From NCBI RefSeq assembly GCF_013112245.1, contig NZ_WVRN01000001.1:1430501-1494500 (forward strand): DNA of 64,000 nucleotides. The letters run 5' to 3'. The position numbers were made by a program, and so were the translations under genes. Source of the stretch: Ruegeria sp. HKCCD4315. Lineage in GTDB: Bacteria > Pseudomonadota > Alphaproteobacteria > Rhodobacterales > Rhodobacteraceae. Below are positions 10,417 to 18,462 of this stretch, piece by piece (position 1 is the first letter of the stretch; the number at the start of each line of letters is the position of its first letter). Under the pieces are notes generated by a model. That model did not search any database and was not told where the DNA came from. It was given only the letters and a program-made list of their open reading frames with translations.

Positions 10417-12042
10417 ATGTCCATGCTGGGACAGATGATGACGCAGCCTTTGCTGATTTCGTCACTGATTGATCACGCAGAGCGCTACCATGGCCAGACC
10501 AGTATTGTCTCGGTCGAGACAGATGGAACGGTCACCAAAACCAACTGGGCCGAGATTGCGGTGAACGCCCGACGCCTGGCATCGGCGTTGACTGGACTGG
10601 GATTGGAACCGCAAGACAGGATCGGGACTCTGGCTTGGAACAACCGGCGGCATCTGGAGATATACTACGCGACGTCAGGCTCTGGCTTTGTTTGCCATAC
10701 GGTCAATCCGCGCCTGTTCCCCGAGCAAATGACCTACATCATCAATCACGCTCAGGATCGTGTGCTGTTCTTTGATGCAACTTTCATTCCGCTTGTGGCT
10801 GCACTGCATAGTGCGCTTACAGAGGTCAGGCACTTTGTCTTGATGGGGCCGCGCAATGAAGAGGCAGCGTCACAGATCCCTGATCTCAAATTCTACGACG
10901 AACTGATCGAAACAGGAGACGCCGGGTTCGTATGGCCTGATTTGGATGAAAACACCGCATCAAGCTTGTGTTACACCTCTGGCACGACGGGCAATCCGAA
11001 GGGCGTGTTGTATTCCCATAGGTCTACGTTGCTGCACAGCTTCGCGTCGAACACAAAAGATGTGATCGGGTATTCGGCGATGGACGTCGTCATGCCTGTT
11101 GTGCCGATGTTCCACGTCAACGCTTGGGGGTCGCCCTATGCCTGTGCCATGTCAGGATCACGACTTGTGTTGCCCGGGCCGGATTTGCACGGAGAAGCAT
11201 TGGTCAACCTGATCGACACTTATGGAGTGACGCTGGCCATGGGGGTGCCCACCATTTGGCAAGGTCTGCTGGCCCATGCCGCCAAATGCGGGACCGAGTT
11301 GAAAAGCCTGGATCGAACAGTGATTGGCGGGGCAGCCTGCCCGCCCTCGATGATCGAAACCTTCCGCGAAAACTATGGCGTCGACACGGTTCACGCCTGG
11401 GGCATGAGCGAGATGAGCCCTCTGGGTACAGCAAACTACCCTCTGGCCAAACACATGCAGTTGCCGTCGGAAGAACAGCACGCAGTCCGTCTGAGCCAGG
11501 GTAGACCGCCCTTTGGGGTCGAGCTGAAAATCGTCGATGATGATGGCAATGACCTGCCACATGACGGCGAAACGCAAGGCGATCTGATGGTGCGGGGGCA
11601 TTGGGTTCTGGACAGCTACTTTTTGTTGCAGGATCAGCAGCTTCTGCAAGACGGCTGGTTTGCCACTGGGGATGTCGCCACGCTGGACCCGGATGGCTAC
11701 ATGACCATCCGTGACAGATCCAAAGATATCATCAAATCCGGTGGCGAATGGATCAGTTCGGTCGAGCTTGAAAATATCGCGGTCGCGAATCCCAAGCTTG
11801 CAACTGCCGCTGTTGTGGGCGTGCCGCACCCGAAATGGGATGAAAGGCCCTTGCTGGTCGCTGTGAAGGCTGAAGGTGAAGACCCAAGCGAAGACGAATT
11901 GCTGCGTTTCTTTGAAGGCAAGATTGCCAAGTGGCAGATCCCGGACAAAGTGGTCTTTGTCGATGCACTTCCGCTGAACGCAACGGGGAAGGTCCTTAAA
12001 CGCAACCTGCGCACGGATTTCGAAGACGCCCTGAAGGGCTGA
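10417..12042 (+). CDS. Acyl-CoA ligase, DmdB-like (AMP-forming)
   Basis: A 541-residue adenylate-forming ligase that activates a carboxylic acid to its CoA thioester through an acyl-AMP. The P-loop-like YTSGTTGNPKG is at residues 186-196, the HAWGMSEMSP block and the GWFATGDVATLDPDG / RSKDIIKSGGEWISS motifs follow, and the catalytic lysine lies in NATGKVLKR near the end. The N-terminus (LGQMM.QPLLISSLIDHAERYHG) and overall sequence resemble DmdB, the 3-methylmercaptopropionate-CoA ligase of DMSP demethylation in roseobacters. Medium-chain fatty acids are an equally possible substrate. No dmdC or dmdD is adjacent. Monocistronic, GGAGG upstream; followed by tRNA-Asn on the other strand. Confidence 0.85.
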   Translation: MSMLGQMMTQPLLISSLIDHAERYHGQTSIVSVETDGTVTKTNWAEIAVNARRLASALTGLGLEPQDRIGTLAWNNRRHLEIYYATSGSGFVCHTVNPRLFPEQMTYIINHAQDRVLFFDATFIPLVAALHSALTEVRHFVLMGPRNEEAASQIPDLKFYDELIETGDAGFVWPDLDENTASSLCYTSGTTGNPKGVLYSHRSTLLHSFASNTKDVIGYSAMDVVMPVVPMFHVNAWGSPYACAMSGSRLVLPGPDLHGEALVNLIDTYGVTLAMGVPTIWQGLLAHAAKCGTELKSLDRTVIGGAACPPSMIETFRENYGVDTVHAWGMSEMSPLGTANYPLAKHMQLPSEEQHAVRLSQGRPPFGVELKIVDDDGNDLPHDGETQGDLMVRGHWVLDSYFLLQDQQLLQDGWFATGDVATLDPDGYMTIRDRSKDIIKSGGEWISSVELENIAVANPKLATAAVVGVPHPKWDERPLLVAVKAEGEDPSEDELLRFFEGKIAKWQIPDKVVFVDALPLNATGKVLKRNLRTDFEDALKG

Positions 12043-12061
12043 AAAAAGTTTTAAGTAAGAA

Positions 12062-12136
12062 TGGCTCCGGCGGTAGGGATCGAACCTACGACCAATTGAT
12101 TAACAGTCAACTGCTCTACCGCTGAGCTACGCCGGA
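12062..12136 (-). tRNA. tRNA-Asn (GTT), copy 1
   Basis: 75 nt including an encoded CCA (bases 12062-12064 on the plus strand). The acceptor stem TCCGGCG pairs with CGCCGGA. The anticodon loop around TGTTAAT gives anticodon GTT, and the T-arm GGTTCGATCC is normal. A second identical copy lies 1.25 kb away on the same strand. Confidence 0.97.
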
Positions 12137-12256
12137 ACGGTTCGCGCCGTATAGCAATCGAATTACCGGTCGTCCAGAGGGTGTATGAGTTTTTTCAGTG
12201 ATTTCTAGTGATGCGTTTGCCTGCCGTTACAACCGGCTTTTTCAGAGTTGAATTGG

Positions 12257-12403
12257 ATGGATTTGGTTCCGGTGGCGGGGTTGGTTGAGCGACGTTGTTT
12301 TGCCCGCCATTGGGATTTCCAACGCGAAGATCTTGACCAGAGGTGCCCGGCGCTGTGGCCGTATTTCAATAGAGCATCCGGGCTGTTTTACGCAGACACC
12401 TGA
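12257..12403 (+). CDS. Small hypothetical ORF in the tRNA-Asn islet
   Basis: A 48-codon frame (ATG 12257, TGA 12401-12403) inside the islet between the two tRNA-Asn genes. The translated product is rich in aromatic and charged residues (VERRCFARHWDFQRED, then CPALWPYFNRASG), which looks more protein-like than random, but no family is recognised. There is no clear Shine-Dalgarno and it could be a fragment of a decayed gene. Listed because nothing else explains the interval. Confidence 0.25.
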   Translation: MDLVPVAGLVERRCFARHWDFQREDLDQRCPALWPYFNRASGLFYADT

Positions 12404-12442
12404 GGCGGTCTTGTTGTTTTCAACAAGGTGTGCTTGGTTGAA

Positions 12443-13082
12443 ATGATTAAGGAAAATCAGAAATTAAGTGTTGCACATATCATGAATCAGCCAATCAAGG
12501 GATCAAACAAATCCAAGGATAGCGAAACTGGAATGACGCCTGAGAGCGCCGAATTGCAAAAGGGTCAAGAACCCGAAAATTCTACCTTTGATCTGGAGTT
12601 CAGCTTCGAGTTGGATCGCGCAAAACTTGAAACGGCCAAGCAGCAATTGCACGATTCTATGAAGCGATCTTCCGACTTTGTTGGCGCTTTGGTGCGGCTG
12701 GGAATATTGGCGACCCTCGCGGCATTTATCCATGCCCGAAGTCAAGAGTATCCCAGCGATGCTTTCTATGGGCAAAGCTTGTTCGTTTTTTCTGTTTTTC
12801 ACTTGGCTTGTTTTGGCTCTGAAAACCACTGGCTATGTGGTTTTCGAGATAATGGCGTTAAAAGTTACAGTATTTCAGTGGTTTGACTCGAAAATAAACA
12901 GCGTAGAAGAAAGTAATCCGAACAAGCCTAGCCACAATTTTAAGGTTCAGTTGTTGAAAGGAACACTTATCGGAAGCGCTGTACTGTTTTGGTTGGTTGC
13001 TTTCAGCGCCCTGATCACTTTGATCTATGGAGTGGCTATCAGTGCATTTTATGAAATTCCGGAGTTTGTAAAAAATCGGTGA
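12443..13082 (+). pseudogene. Putative three-TM membrane protein gene with an apparent frameshift
   Basis: Two overlapping plus-strand frames appear to be halves of one gene. The first (from ATG 12443, or GTG 12428; stop at 12886) gives a polar, charged N-terminus (DLEFSFELDRAKLETAKQQL) and one membrane helix (VGALVRLGILATLAAF). The second, shifted by +1, continues with FFTWLVLALKTTGYVVF, a charged loop (WFDSKINSVEESNPNK) and a final helix (GSAVLFWLVAFSALITLIYG), ending at 13082. The switch most economically lies in the T-runs at 12786-12791 or 12795-12799. No family is recognised. It may be a true decayed gene, a recoded gene or a sequencing error. AT-richer than the flanking core genes. Confidence 0.5.
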
Positions 13083-13092
13083 AGCTTTCCAA

Positions 13093-13230
13093 ATGGACTT
13101 GGAAGAATATCCAGTTCCTTTCCAAGCAAAATCTGATGTGGCGTTAGTTGGCGGGGCGGTCAGTCAGATCTTTGAAAGCAGTTATTCCAAGTTCAAAATC
13201 AATCCGAGCCGATCAACAATCAACCGATAG
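13093..13230 (+). CDS. Small hypothetical ORF in the tRNA-Asn islet
   Basis: A 45-codon frame (ATG 13093, TAG 13228-13230) starting 10 bp after the frameshifted membrane protein gene and running toward the second tRNA-Asn. Composition is protein-like (MDLEEYPVPFQAKSDVALVG, then SQIFESSYSKFK) but there is no Shine-Dalgarno and no recognised domain. It could be an independent small gene or a further remnant. Confidence 0.22.
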   Translation: MDLEEYPVPFQAKSDVALVGGAVSQIFESSYSKFKINPSRSTINR

Positions 13231-13313
13231 TTGCCGAGGCACGCGCCATCAACGGAAGCCAATGATATGACTGACTTGATATAACTTGGGTGTTTGAGTT
13301 GGTGATCACTTGT

Positions 13314-13388
13314 TGGCTCCGGCGGTAGGGATCGAACCTACGACCAATTGATTAACAGTCAACTGCTCTACCGCTGAGCTACGCCGGA
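13314..13388 (-). tRNA. tRNA-Asn (GTT), copy 2
   Basis: 75 nt including CCA (13314-13316 on the plus strand), identical across the whole tRNA to copy 1. The bases just upstream of each copy (plus-strand right flank) are also similar: both have CGTATAGCAA, a short AT-rich stretch with CCGG, then CGTCCAGAGGG. So the duplicated unit extends past the tRNA into its likely promoter. Confidence 0.97.
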
Positions 13389-13464
13389 ACTGAGGCGCGT
13401 ATAGCAACCCGGATTTCCGGCGTCCAGAGGGGAAGCGCGCGAAGCGCAAAAATTTTTCTAGGTT

Positions 13465-14379
13465 TCAGCCGATGCGATGAAACTTGGCTGTGACAGACAT
13501 TTCTCCGCGTGGGAGAACTTTGTTTTTTCCAAACAGATCAACAAGGTGCGCAAAGACGTTCCGCTCGGCAGCAGGTAATAGGGCAGTGGGTGTGTCGGTA
13601 TAGATACGCTCGGCCAGTTGTCGGGCTGTGCCGTCTGCCTGTTCCAATGCAGACAGAATCTGAGCCTCGCGGGTTAGCCGATGCTGGATCAACCAGTCCA
13701 GACGCTCGGCGGGGTTTGTAATTGGTGCCCCGTGCCCTGCGTGGAATACCGACCAGCTCCGGGCACGCAGGCGGCGGCAGGCCGCCATGAAATCCGTCAA
13801 ATCTCCGTCCGGGGGTGAGACTAACGAACTGGCCCAACCCATCACGTGGTCTGCCGTGAAACAGGTGTTCTGCCAGCCCAGAGCGATGTGATTTCCCAGA
13901 TGGCCGGGGGTGTGAATGACCTCCAACTGCCAACCGTCACCAGCAATGACCTCACCGTCTTCGACTTCCACATCCGGGCGAAACGCCGAGTCGATACCTT
14001 CGCCACCTCCGGTCATACCTTGCGCGACCAAATCGGTCATGACGTCGCTTCGTCCCGCCTCTGGCCCGCCAAAGGCATAGATCGGAGCGCCTGACCTTTG
14101 TGATAGGGGCGCAGCAAGGGGGGAATGATCCAGATGCGTGTGCGTCACGACAATATGGCTTATCTTTTGCCCCGGCTTCAAAGCATCGAGAATCGCGTTC
14201 AGATGCGCCTCGTTTTCAGGGCCGGGGTCGATCACAGCGATGTCTCGATCCCCAAGCAAATAAGTGTTGGTACCACGGTAAGTCATGGGCGACGGATTCG
14301 GGGCCAGAATGCGCCACAGCCCCGGTTGCAGATCGACCGCAATACCTGCGGTTGGATTGAAATCGTCAGGTGCCTGCAT
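13465..14379 (-). CDS. MBL-fold metallohydrolase (LACTB2-like)
   Basis: A 304-residue metallo-beta-lactamase-fold enzyme. The metal motif THTHLDHS gives H80, H82, D84 and H85, with later ligands in HTPGHLGNH and FTADHV. The N-terminal NPSPMTYRGTNTYLLG and the C-terminal helical segment (HRLTREAQILSALEQ, a winged-helix-like region) are typical of LACTB2-like hydrolases. Human LACTB2 is a ribonuclease; bacterial relatives are only generically annotated, so the substrate is open. Divergent from the histidine kinase gene, with which it shares a short promoter region of 44 bp. Confidence 0.87.
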   Translation of the reverse strand: MQAPDDFNPTAGIAVDLQPGLWRILAPNPSPMTYRGTNTYLLGDRDIAVIDPGPENEAHLNAILDALKPGQKISHIVVTHTHLDHSPLAAPLSQRSGAPIYAFGGPEAGRSDVMTDLVAQGMTGGGEGIDSAFRPDVEVEDGEVIAGDGWQLEVIHTPGHLGNHIALGWQNTCFTADHVMGWASSLVSPPDGDLTDFMAACRRLRARSWSVFHAGHGAPITNPAERLDWLIQHRLTREAQILSALEQADGTARQLAERIYTDTPTALLPAAERNVFAHLVDLFGKNKVLPRGEMSVTAKFHRIG

Positions 14380-14423
14380 TCTGCGCTCTTCCTCTTATCC
14401 GGGCGGCCCGCTAGGTTTAGCCC

Positions 14424-15743
14424 ATGTCTTCGCAATGGCTCAAACCCTATCTGCCTCGCAGCCTTTACGCCCGCGCCGCCTTGATTCTGGTTTTGCCGGT
14501 GATCGTGTTGCTGCTTGTGGTGGGCATTGCGTTTATTCAGAAACACCTGGAAGACGTCACCGGGCAGATGACAAGCGCCGCCTCGCGCGAAGTGACCCTG
14601 ATCACCACGATGATCGCAGATGCTGAAACCCAGCAAGAGGCTGTGGCCGCGATGCGCCCCGATTTGCAAGCCCTTGAAATGCAGGCGCGTTTTCTGGGCG
14701 TGAACGAAGAACCGATGATAGGGGCGCGGCGTTGGTATGATTTCATTGCACCGCAAGTTCAGGCTGACCTTCAGGCGAATTTGCCCGATCTGGTTGCCGT
14801 TGCTCTGCCAACCAGCCGCGAGGCGCGGGTCTATATGCAAACGCACCTTGGCGTGTTGCAACTGACCTTTGATCGGCGCAGGTTGTCACCGGTTGCGCCG
14901 CACCAGTTGATCGTGACGATGGTGTTTTTCGCGGTGATCATGACCACGATTTCCTTTCTTTACATGCGCAACCAATTGCGGCCGATCACGCGATTGGCCG
15001 ATGCTGCGCAGGCGTTTGGTCGGGGGCGGGTCGTGCCGTACACCCCCGGTGGTGCAATCGAAGTACGCGCGGCCGGGAATGCGTTCCTGGACATGCGCGC
15101 CCGGATCGAACGTCAGATCGAACAACGAACCTTGATGCTTTCTGGTGTCAGCCATGACCTGCGCACGCCGCTGACCCGTCTGAAGCTCGGACTGTCCATG
15201 CTGCCCGAGGATGAGGCCGCACCTTTGCAGCAGGACGTGACAGAAATGCAGTCTTTGCTGGACGCTTTTCTGGATTTCACACGTGGCGCTGCGGAAGGGT
15301 CCCCCGAGGAGGTGCAGCCCGACGTGTTTATTCGCCAGATCGTCGAGGATGCTAAGCGCGCCGGGCATCAGGCCGATTTAATTGGGGTTGAGGGGCAGGG
15401 GACAGTTATGTTGCGCCCCATGGCCATTCGCAGGGCCGTTGAGAACCTGATCGGAAATGCGGTGCGCTATGGATCACGTGCTGACGTGAGCTTGACGCTG
15501 AATCCCAAGTCTATGCGTATCCGTGTCGAAGATGATGGTCCTGGTATTCCGGTCGAGGAACGCACCGAAGCGGTCAAGCCTTTCACCCGACTTGACCCTG
15601 CGCGCAATCAGAACAAAGGCAGCGGCGTAGGGCTGGGATTGGCGATCGTGGCGGATATTGCCCGTGCTCATGGTGGAACCTTGCGGCTGGCAAAAAGCGA
15701 GCGTTTGGGCGGGCTTTGTGCGGATATAATAATCGGTCGGTAG
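14424..15743 (+). CDS. Sensor histidine kinase (EnvZ-type)
   Basis: A 439-residue inner-membrane kinase. TM1 is about residues 17-39, a periplasmic domain of about 120 residues follows, and TM2 is about 161-181. A HAMP segment leads to the dimerisation/phosphoacceptor box SGVSHDLRTPL with H244. The ATPase domain shows the N box (ENLIGNAVRYG), G1 (DDGPGIP) and G2 (GSGVGLGLAIV). Layout and short H box resemble EnvZ, which with OmpR senses osmotic or envelope state. No response regulator gene is adjacent, so its partner is encoded elsewhere and the stimulus cannot be inferred. The gene downstream is unrelated. Confidence 0.9.
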   Translation: MSSQWLKPYLPRSLYARAALILVLPVIVLLLVVGIAFIQKHLEDVTGQMTSAASREVTLITTMIADAETQQEAVAAMRPDLQALEMQARFLGVNEEPMIGARRWYDFIAPQVQADLQANLPDLVAVALPTSREARVYMQTHLGVLQLTFDRRRLSPVAPHQLIVTMVFFAVIMTTISFLYMRNQLRPITRLADAAQAFGRGRVVPYTPGGAIEVRAAGNAFLDMRARIERQIEQRTLMLSGVSHDLRTPLTRLKLGLSMLPEDEAAPLQQDVTEMQSLLDAFLDFTRGAAEGSPEEVQPDVFIRQIVEDAKRAGHQADLIGVEGQGTVMLRPMAIRRAVENLIGNAVRYGSRADVSLTLNPKSMRIRVEDDGPGIPVEERTEAVKPFTRLDPARNQNKGSGVGLGLAIVADIARAHGGTLRLAKSERLGGLCADIIIGR

Positions 15744-15841
15744 CCAAAATTCTCTTGCTAATTAAATGCATGCAATTTTGTGATTTTGTATAAGCATGTC
15801 ATTCTAACCCCAGTTTTCAAACGACGTGGGGTTCAGAGAAA

Positions 15842-16378
15842 ATGATTAAAGCAGCTCTTAGCAATATTGAGAAAGTCGTTGTTACTGTCACTTCATTGTT
15901 TGCGCTAGTTCCGATCACGCAATTCGCACGGGAAGCCGAAGATCGAAAATTCGAACGCATGGCAAGCTTCATTGCGCTTGGCGATACCTGCAGCAATTGG
16001 ATGCAGGAAGAAGTGATTCAGGGGATGGCGTTTGAGCTGAAGCACTTTGTCCAGGAAGACGCAGACGAGTTCGCACCTATTCCGGTTCAGGTCCGAGCAA
16101 ACCAGGTGATCTATTGCTCATATGTTCTGGATTACTTCCAGGCTGAGTTTGCAAAAGTCTATGGTCCACCAGATCCGGATCAGGAATACTACGAACCAAC
16201 TGCGGATGAATACTTGGCCATGCTGTATGACGCCTCACATTGGTCCGTACCGATCGATTTTAAAGACTACCTTGTGACCGTCAGAAACCTGCCAAATTCG
16301 GCTGGGACACATACGTTCTACGAAACACAAAGCCCTTGGTGGCTGGCTGACAGCGTAGAAGAGTTTCTGGAGTATTAA
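15842..16378 (+). CDS. Hypothetical protein with N-terminal membrane anchor
   Basis: A 178-residue protein I do not recognise. Residues about 9-27 (IEKVVVTVTSLFALVPITQ) could be an uncleaved signal anchor. The rest is acidic and aromatic-rich (EYYEPTADEYLAMLYDASHW), with two cysteines (one in DTCSNWM, one in VIYCSYV). No clear Shine-Dalgarno precedes ATG 15842. Base composition is more AT-rich than neighbours and the gene sits next to a tRNA, so lineage-specific acquisition is possible. Not in an operon with the kinase (98 bp apart). Confidence 0.6.
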   Translation: MIKAALSNIEKVVVTVTSLFALVPITQFAREAEDRKFERMASFIALGDTCSNWMQEEVIQGMAFELKHFVQEDADEFAPIPVQVRANQVIYCSYVLDYFQAEFAKVYGPPDPDQEYYEPTADEYLAMLYDASHWSVPIDFKDYLVTVRNLPNSAGTHTFYETQSPWWLADSVEEFLEY

Positions 16379-16525
16379 TTCCACCGGTCTAAAGAGCTTT
16401 GGCATGTTCTACGTTTTGTATCCCGGTGCAAACAGGTCAGACATTTCGACTTCGCTGGGTTCGGCACGCCAATTGGCCCAAGGGCGAAACGTTTATCTTT
16501 TCTGTCAAAGCGTTAGGCGGTTATT

Positions 16526-16602
16526 TGGTAGGCCCGGCAGGACTTGAACCCGCAACCAAAGCGTTATGAGCGCTCTGCTCTAACCAATTGAGCTACAGGC
16601 CC
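16526..16602 (-). tRNA. tRNA with CAT anticodon, probably tRNA-Ile2 (lysidine type)
   Basis: 77 nt including CCA. The anticodon loop around CTCATAAC gives CAT. The variable loop and T-arm (TTTGGTTGC, GGTTCAAGTCC) and the GGGCC-start acceptor stem resemble bacterial tRNA-Ile2, whose C34 is changed to lysidine by TilS to read AUA, more than elongator tRNA-Met. Elongator Met remains possible. Not initiator: the initiator signature of three G:C pairs in the anticodon stem is absent. Confidence 0.92.
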
Positions 16603-16709
16603 GCCACGGCGTCTTGCCTATCACGGTGAACGCCCGCGTCAAGCCTGACCGTTGCAACATGTTGCACAATCGACTAACCCGCCCGCAAAGCATTCATGAG
16701 GGACCGACC

Positions 16710-17756
16710 ATGACAGCGGGTAAGAACGGAATCACCTATGCCGATGCAGGCGTGGATATTGACGCGGGCAACGCTCTGGTCGATCGGATCAAGCCCGCCG
16801 CCAAGCGGACCAACCGCCCCGGCGTGATGAGCGGGCTGGGTGGCTTTGGTGCGTTGTTCGACCTGAAAGCCGCCGGGTATCAGAACCCGATTCTGGTGGG
16901 CGCAACCGACGGCGTGGGCACCAAACTTCGGATTGCAATTGATACCGGCGTTGTGGATGGGGTCGGCATCGATCTGGTGGCCATGTGCGTCAATGACCTG
17001 ATCTGTCAGGGGGCCGAGCCGCTGTTCTTCCTGGACTATTTTGCGACCGGCAAGCTGGACACCGACACGGCAGCTCGGATCATCGAAGGCATTGCCGAGG
17101 GTTGCGCGCAATCCGGTTGTGCGCTGATCGGGGGCGAGACGGCTGAGATGCCGGGCATGTATCCCGATGGTGACTTTGATCTGGCTGGTTTCTCGGTTGG
17201 TGCTATGGAACGTGGTGCGGATTTGCCCTCGGGTGTTCAGTCGGGTGACGTACTGCTGGGTCTGGCCTCGAACGGTGTGCATTCCAACGGCTATTCTCTG
17301 GTACGCAAACTGGTCGAACTGTCAGGGCTGGGTTGGGACGCGCCGTCGCCCTTCGGTGAAGGATCGCTGGGTGAGGCTCTGCTGACGCCCACGCGTCTGT
17401 ATGTCAAACCAGCATTGGCTGCGGTCCGCGCCGGTGGCGTTCACGCGCTGGCCCATATCACAGGCGGTGGTCTGACCGAAAACCTGCCGCGTGTGTTGCC
17501 CGAGGGGTTGGGGGCCGAGATCGATCTGGACAGCTGGCAATTGCCACCCGTCTTCAGCTGGATGGCGGAAACCGGTGGCATCTTCGAAGCCGAAATGCTC
17601 AAGACCTTCAACTGCGGCATCGGCCTGATTGTCGTGTGCCAGGCAGACAAGGCGGATACGTTGTCGATCTTGCTGTCCGACGCAGGTGAAACAGTCGCGC
17701 GGATCGGCACCGTAACCGAGACGCCCGGTGTTGCCTATTCGGGCAAATTGCTGTGA
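16710..17756 (+). CDS. purM: Phosphoribosylformylglycinamidine cyclo-ligase (AIR synthetase)
   Basis: A 348-residue enzyme of de novo purine synthesis, converting FGAM to AIR with ATP. Family motifs: [18 protein letters not shown] at the start, [33 protein letters not shown] and [14 protein letters not shown] place the start at ATG 16710 (MTAGKNGI...); the frame is open back to 16614 but that part is not family-like. The stop overlaps the purN GTG by 4 bp, giving a coupled purMN pair. Confidence 0.96.
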   Translation: MTAGKNGITYADAGVDIDAGNALVDRIKPAAKRTNRPGVMSGLGGFGALFDLKAAGYQNPILVGATDGVGTKLRIAIDTGVVDGVGIDLVAMCVNDLICQGAEPLFFLDYFATGKLDTDTAARIIEGIAEGCAQSGCALIGGETAEMPGMYPDGDFDLAGFSVGAMERGADLPSGVQSGDVLLGLASNGVHSNGYSLVRKLVELSGLGWDAPSPFGEGSLGEALLTPTRLYVKPALAAVRAGGVHALAHITGGGLTENLPRVLPEGLGAEIDLDSWQLPPVFSWMAETGGIFEAEMLKTFNCGIGLIVVCQADKADTLSILLSDAGETVARIGTVTETPGVAYSGKLL

Positions 17757-18349
17757 GCCACAAGCGCGTCGCGATCCTGATTTCCGGCGGTGGGTCGAAC
17801 ATGGTGTCGCTGGTCGACAGTATGACCGGCGATCATCCGGCGCGGCCTTGTTTGGTGCTGTCCAACGATGCACAGGCAGGCGGGCTGAAAAAAGCTGCGG
17901 ACCGTGGCATTCCGACCGCAGTGGTTGATCACCGCCCGTTCAAGGGGGACCGCGCCGCGTTTGAGGCCGAGCTTTTGAAGCCCTTGCAAGAGGCACAGCC
18001 GGACATTGTATGCCTAGCAGGTTTCATGCGCGTGCTGACGGGGGATTTTGTGTCCAGGTTTCGGGGGCGGATGCTGAACATCCACCCCTCTTTGCTGCCG
18101 AAATACAAAGGTTTACACACCCATGCCCGCGCCATTGAGGCGGGTGACTCCGAACATGGCTGCTCGGTTCATGAAGTCACTGCGGCGCTGGATGATGGCC
18201 CGATTTTGGGGCAGGCGAAGGTACCTGTTGAGCAGGGCGACACCCCGGATTCACTGGCTGCGCGAGTGCTGGTTCAGGAGCATGTGCTCTACCCCGAAGT
18301 GTTGCGCCGTTACGCAGAAGGCAACAGGTCGCCCGTCCTGTTGCCCTGA
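17753..18349 (+). CDS. purN: Phosphoribosylglycinamide formyltransferase
   Basis: A 198-residue enzyme transferring a formyl group from 10-formyl-THF to GAR in purine synthesis. Catalytic residues are visible: N109 and H111 in NIHPSLLP and D147 in ALDDGP, with the substrate loop ISGGGSNM near the start. The start is GTG 17753, overlapping the purM TGA (GTGA), as expected for translational coupling. Length matches the family. Confidence 0.96.
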   Translation: MSHKRVAILISGGGSNMVSLVDSMTGDHPARPCLVLSNDAQAGGLKKAADRGIPTAVVDHRPFKGDRAAFEAELLKPLQEAQPDIVCLAGFMRVLTGDFVSRFRGRMLNIHPSLLPKYKGLHTHARAIEAGDSEHGCSVHEVTAALDDGPILGQAKVPVEQGDTPDSLAARVLVQEHVLYPEVLRRYAEGNRSPVLLP

Positions 18350-18462
18350 ACCCGCTCTGGGTGATTTACACCCGCCCGATAATCGGCCTATGGTCGACGG
18401 TAACGCTCGGGACGTAGAAAAACGGGCAGTCACAAAAACCAAGAGCGATACTAGTACGGCGC

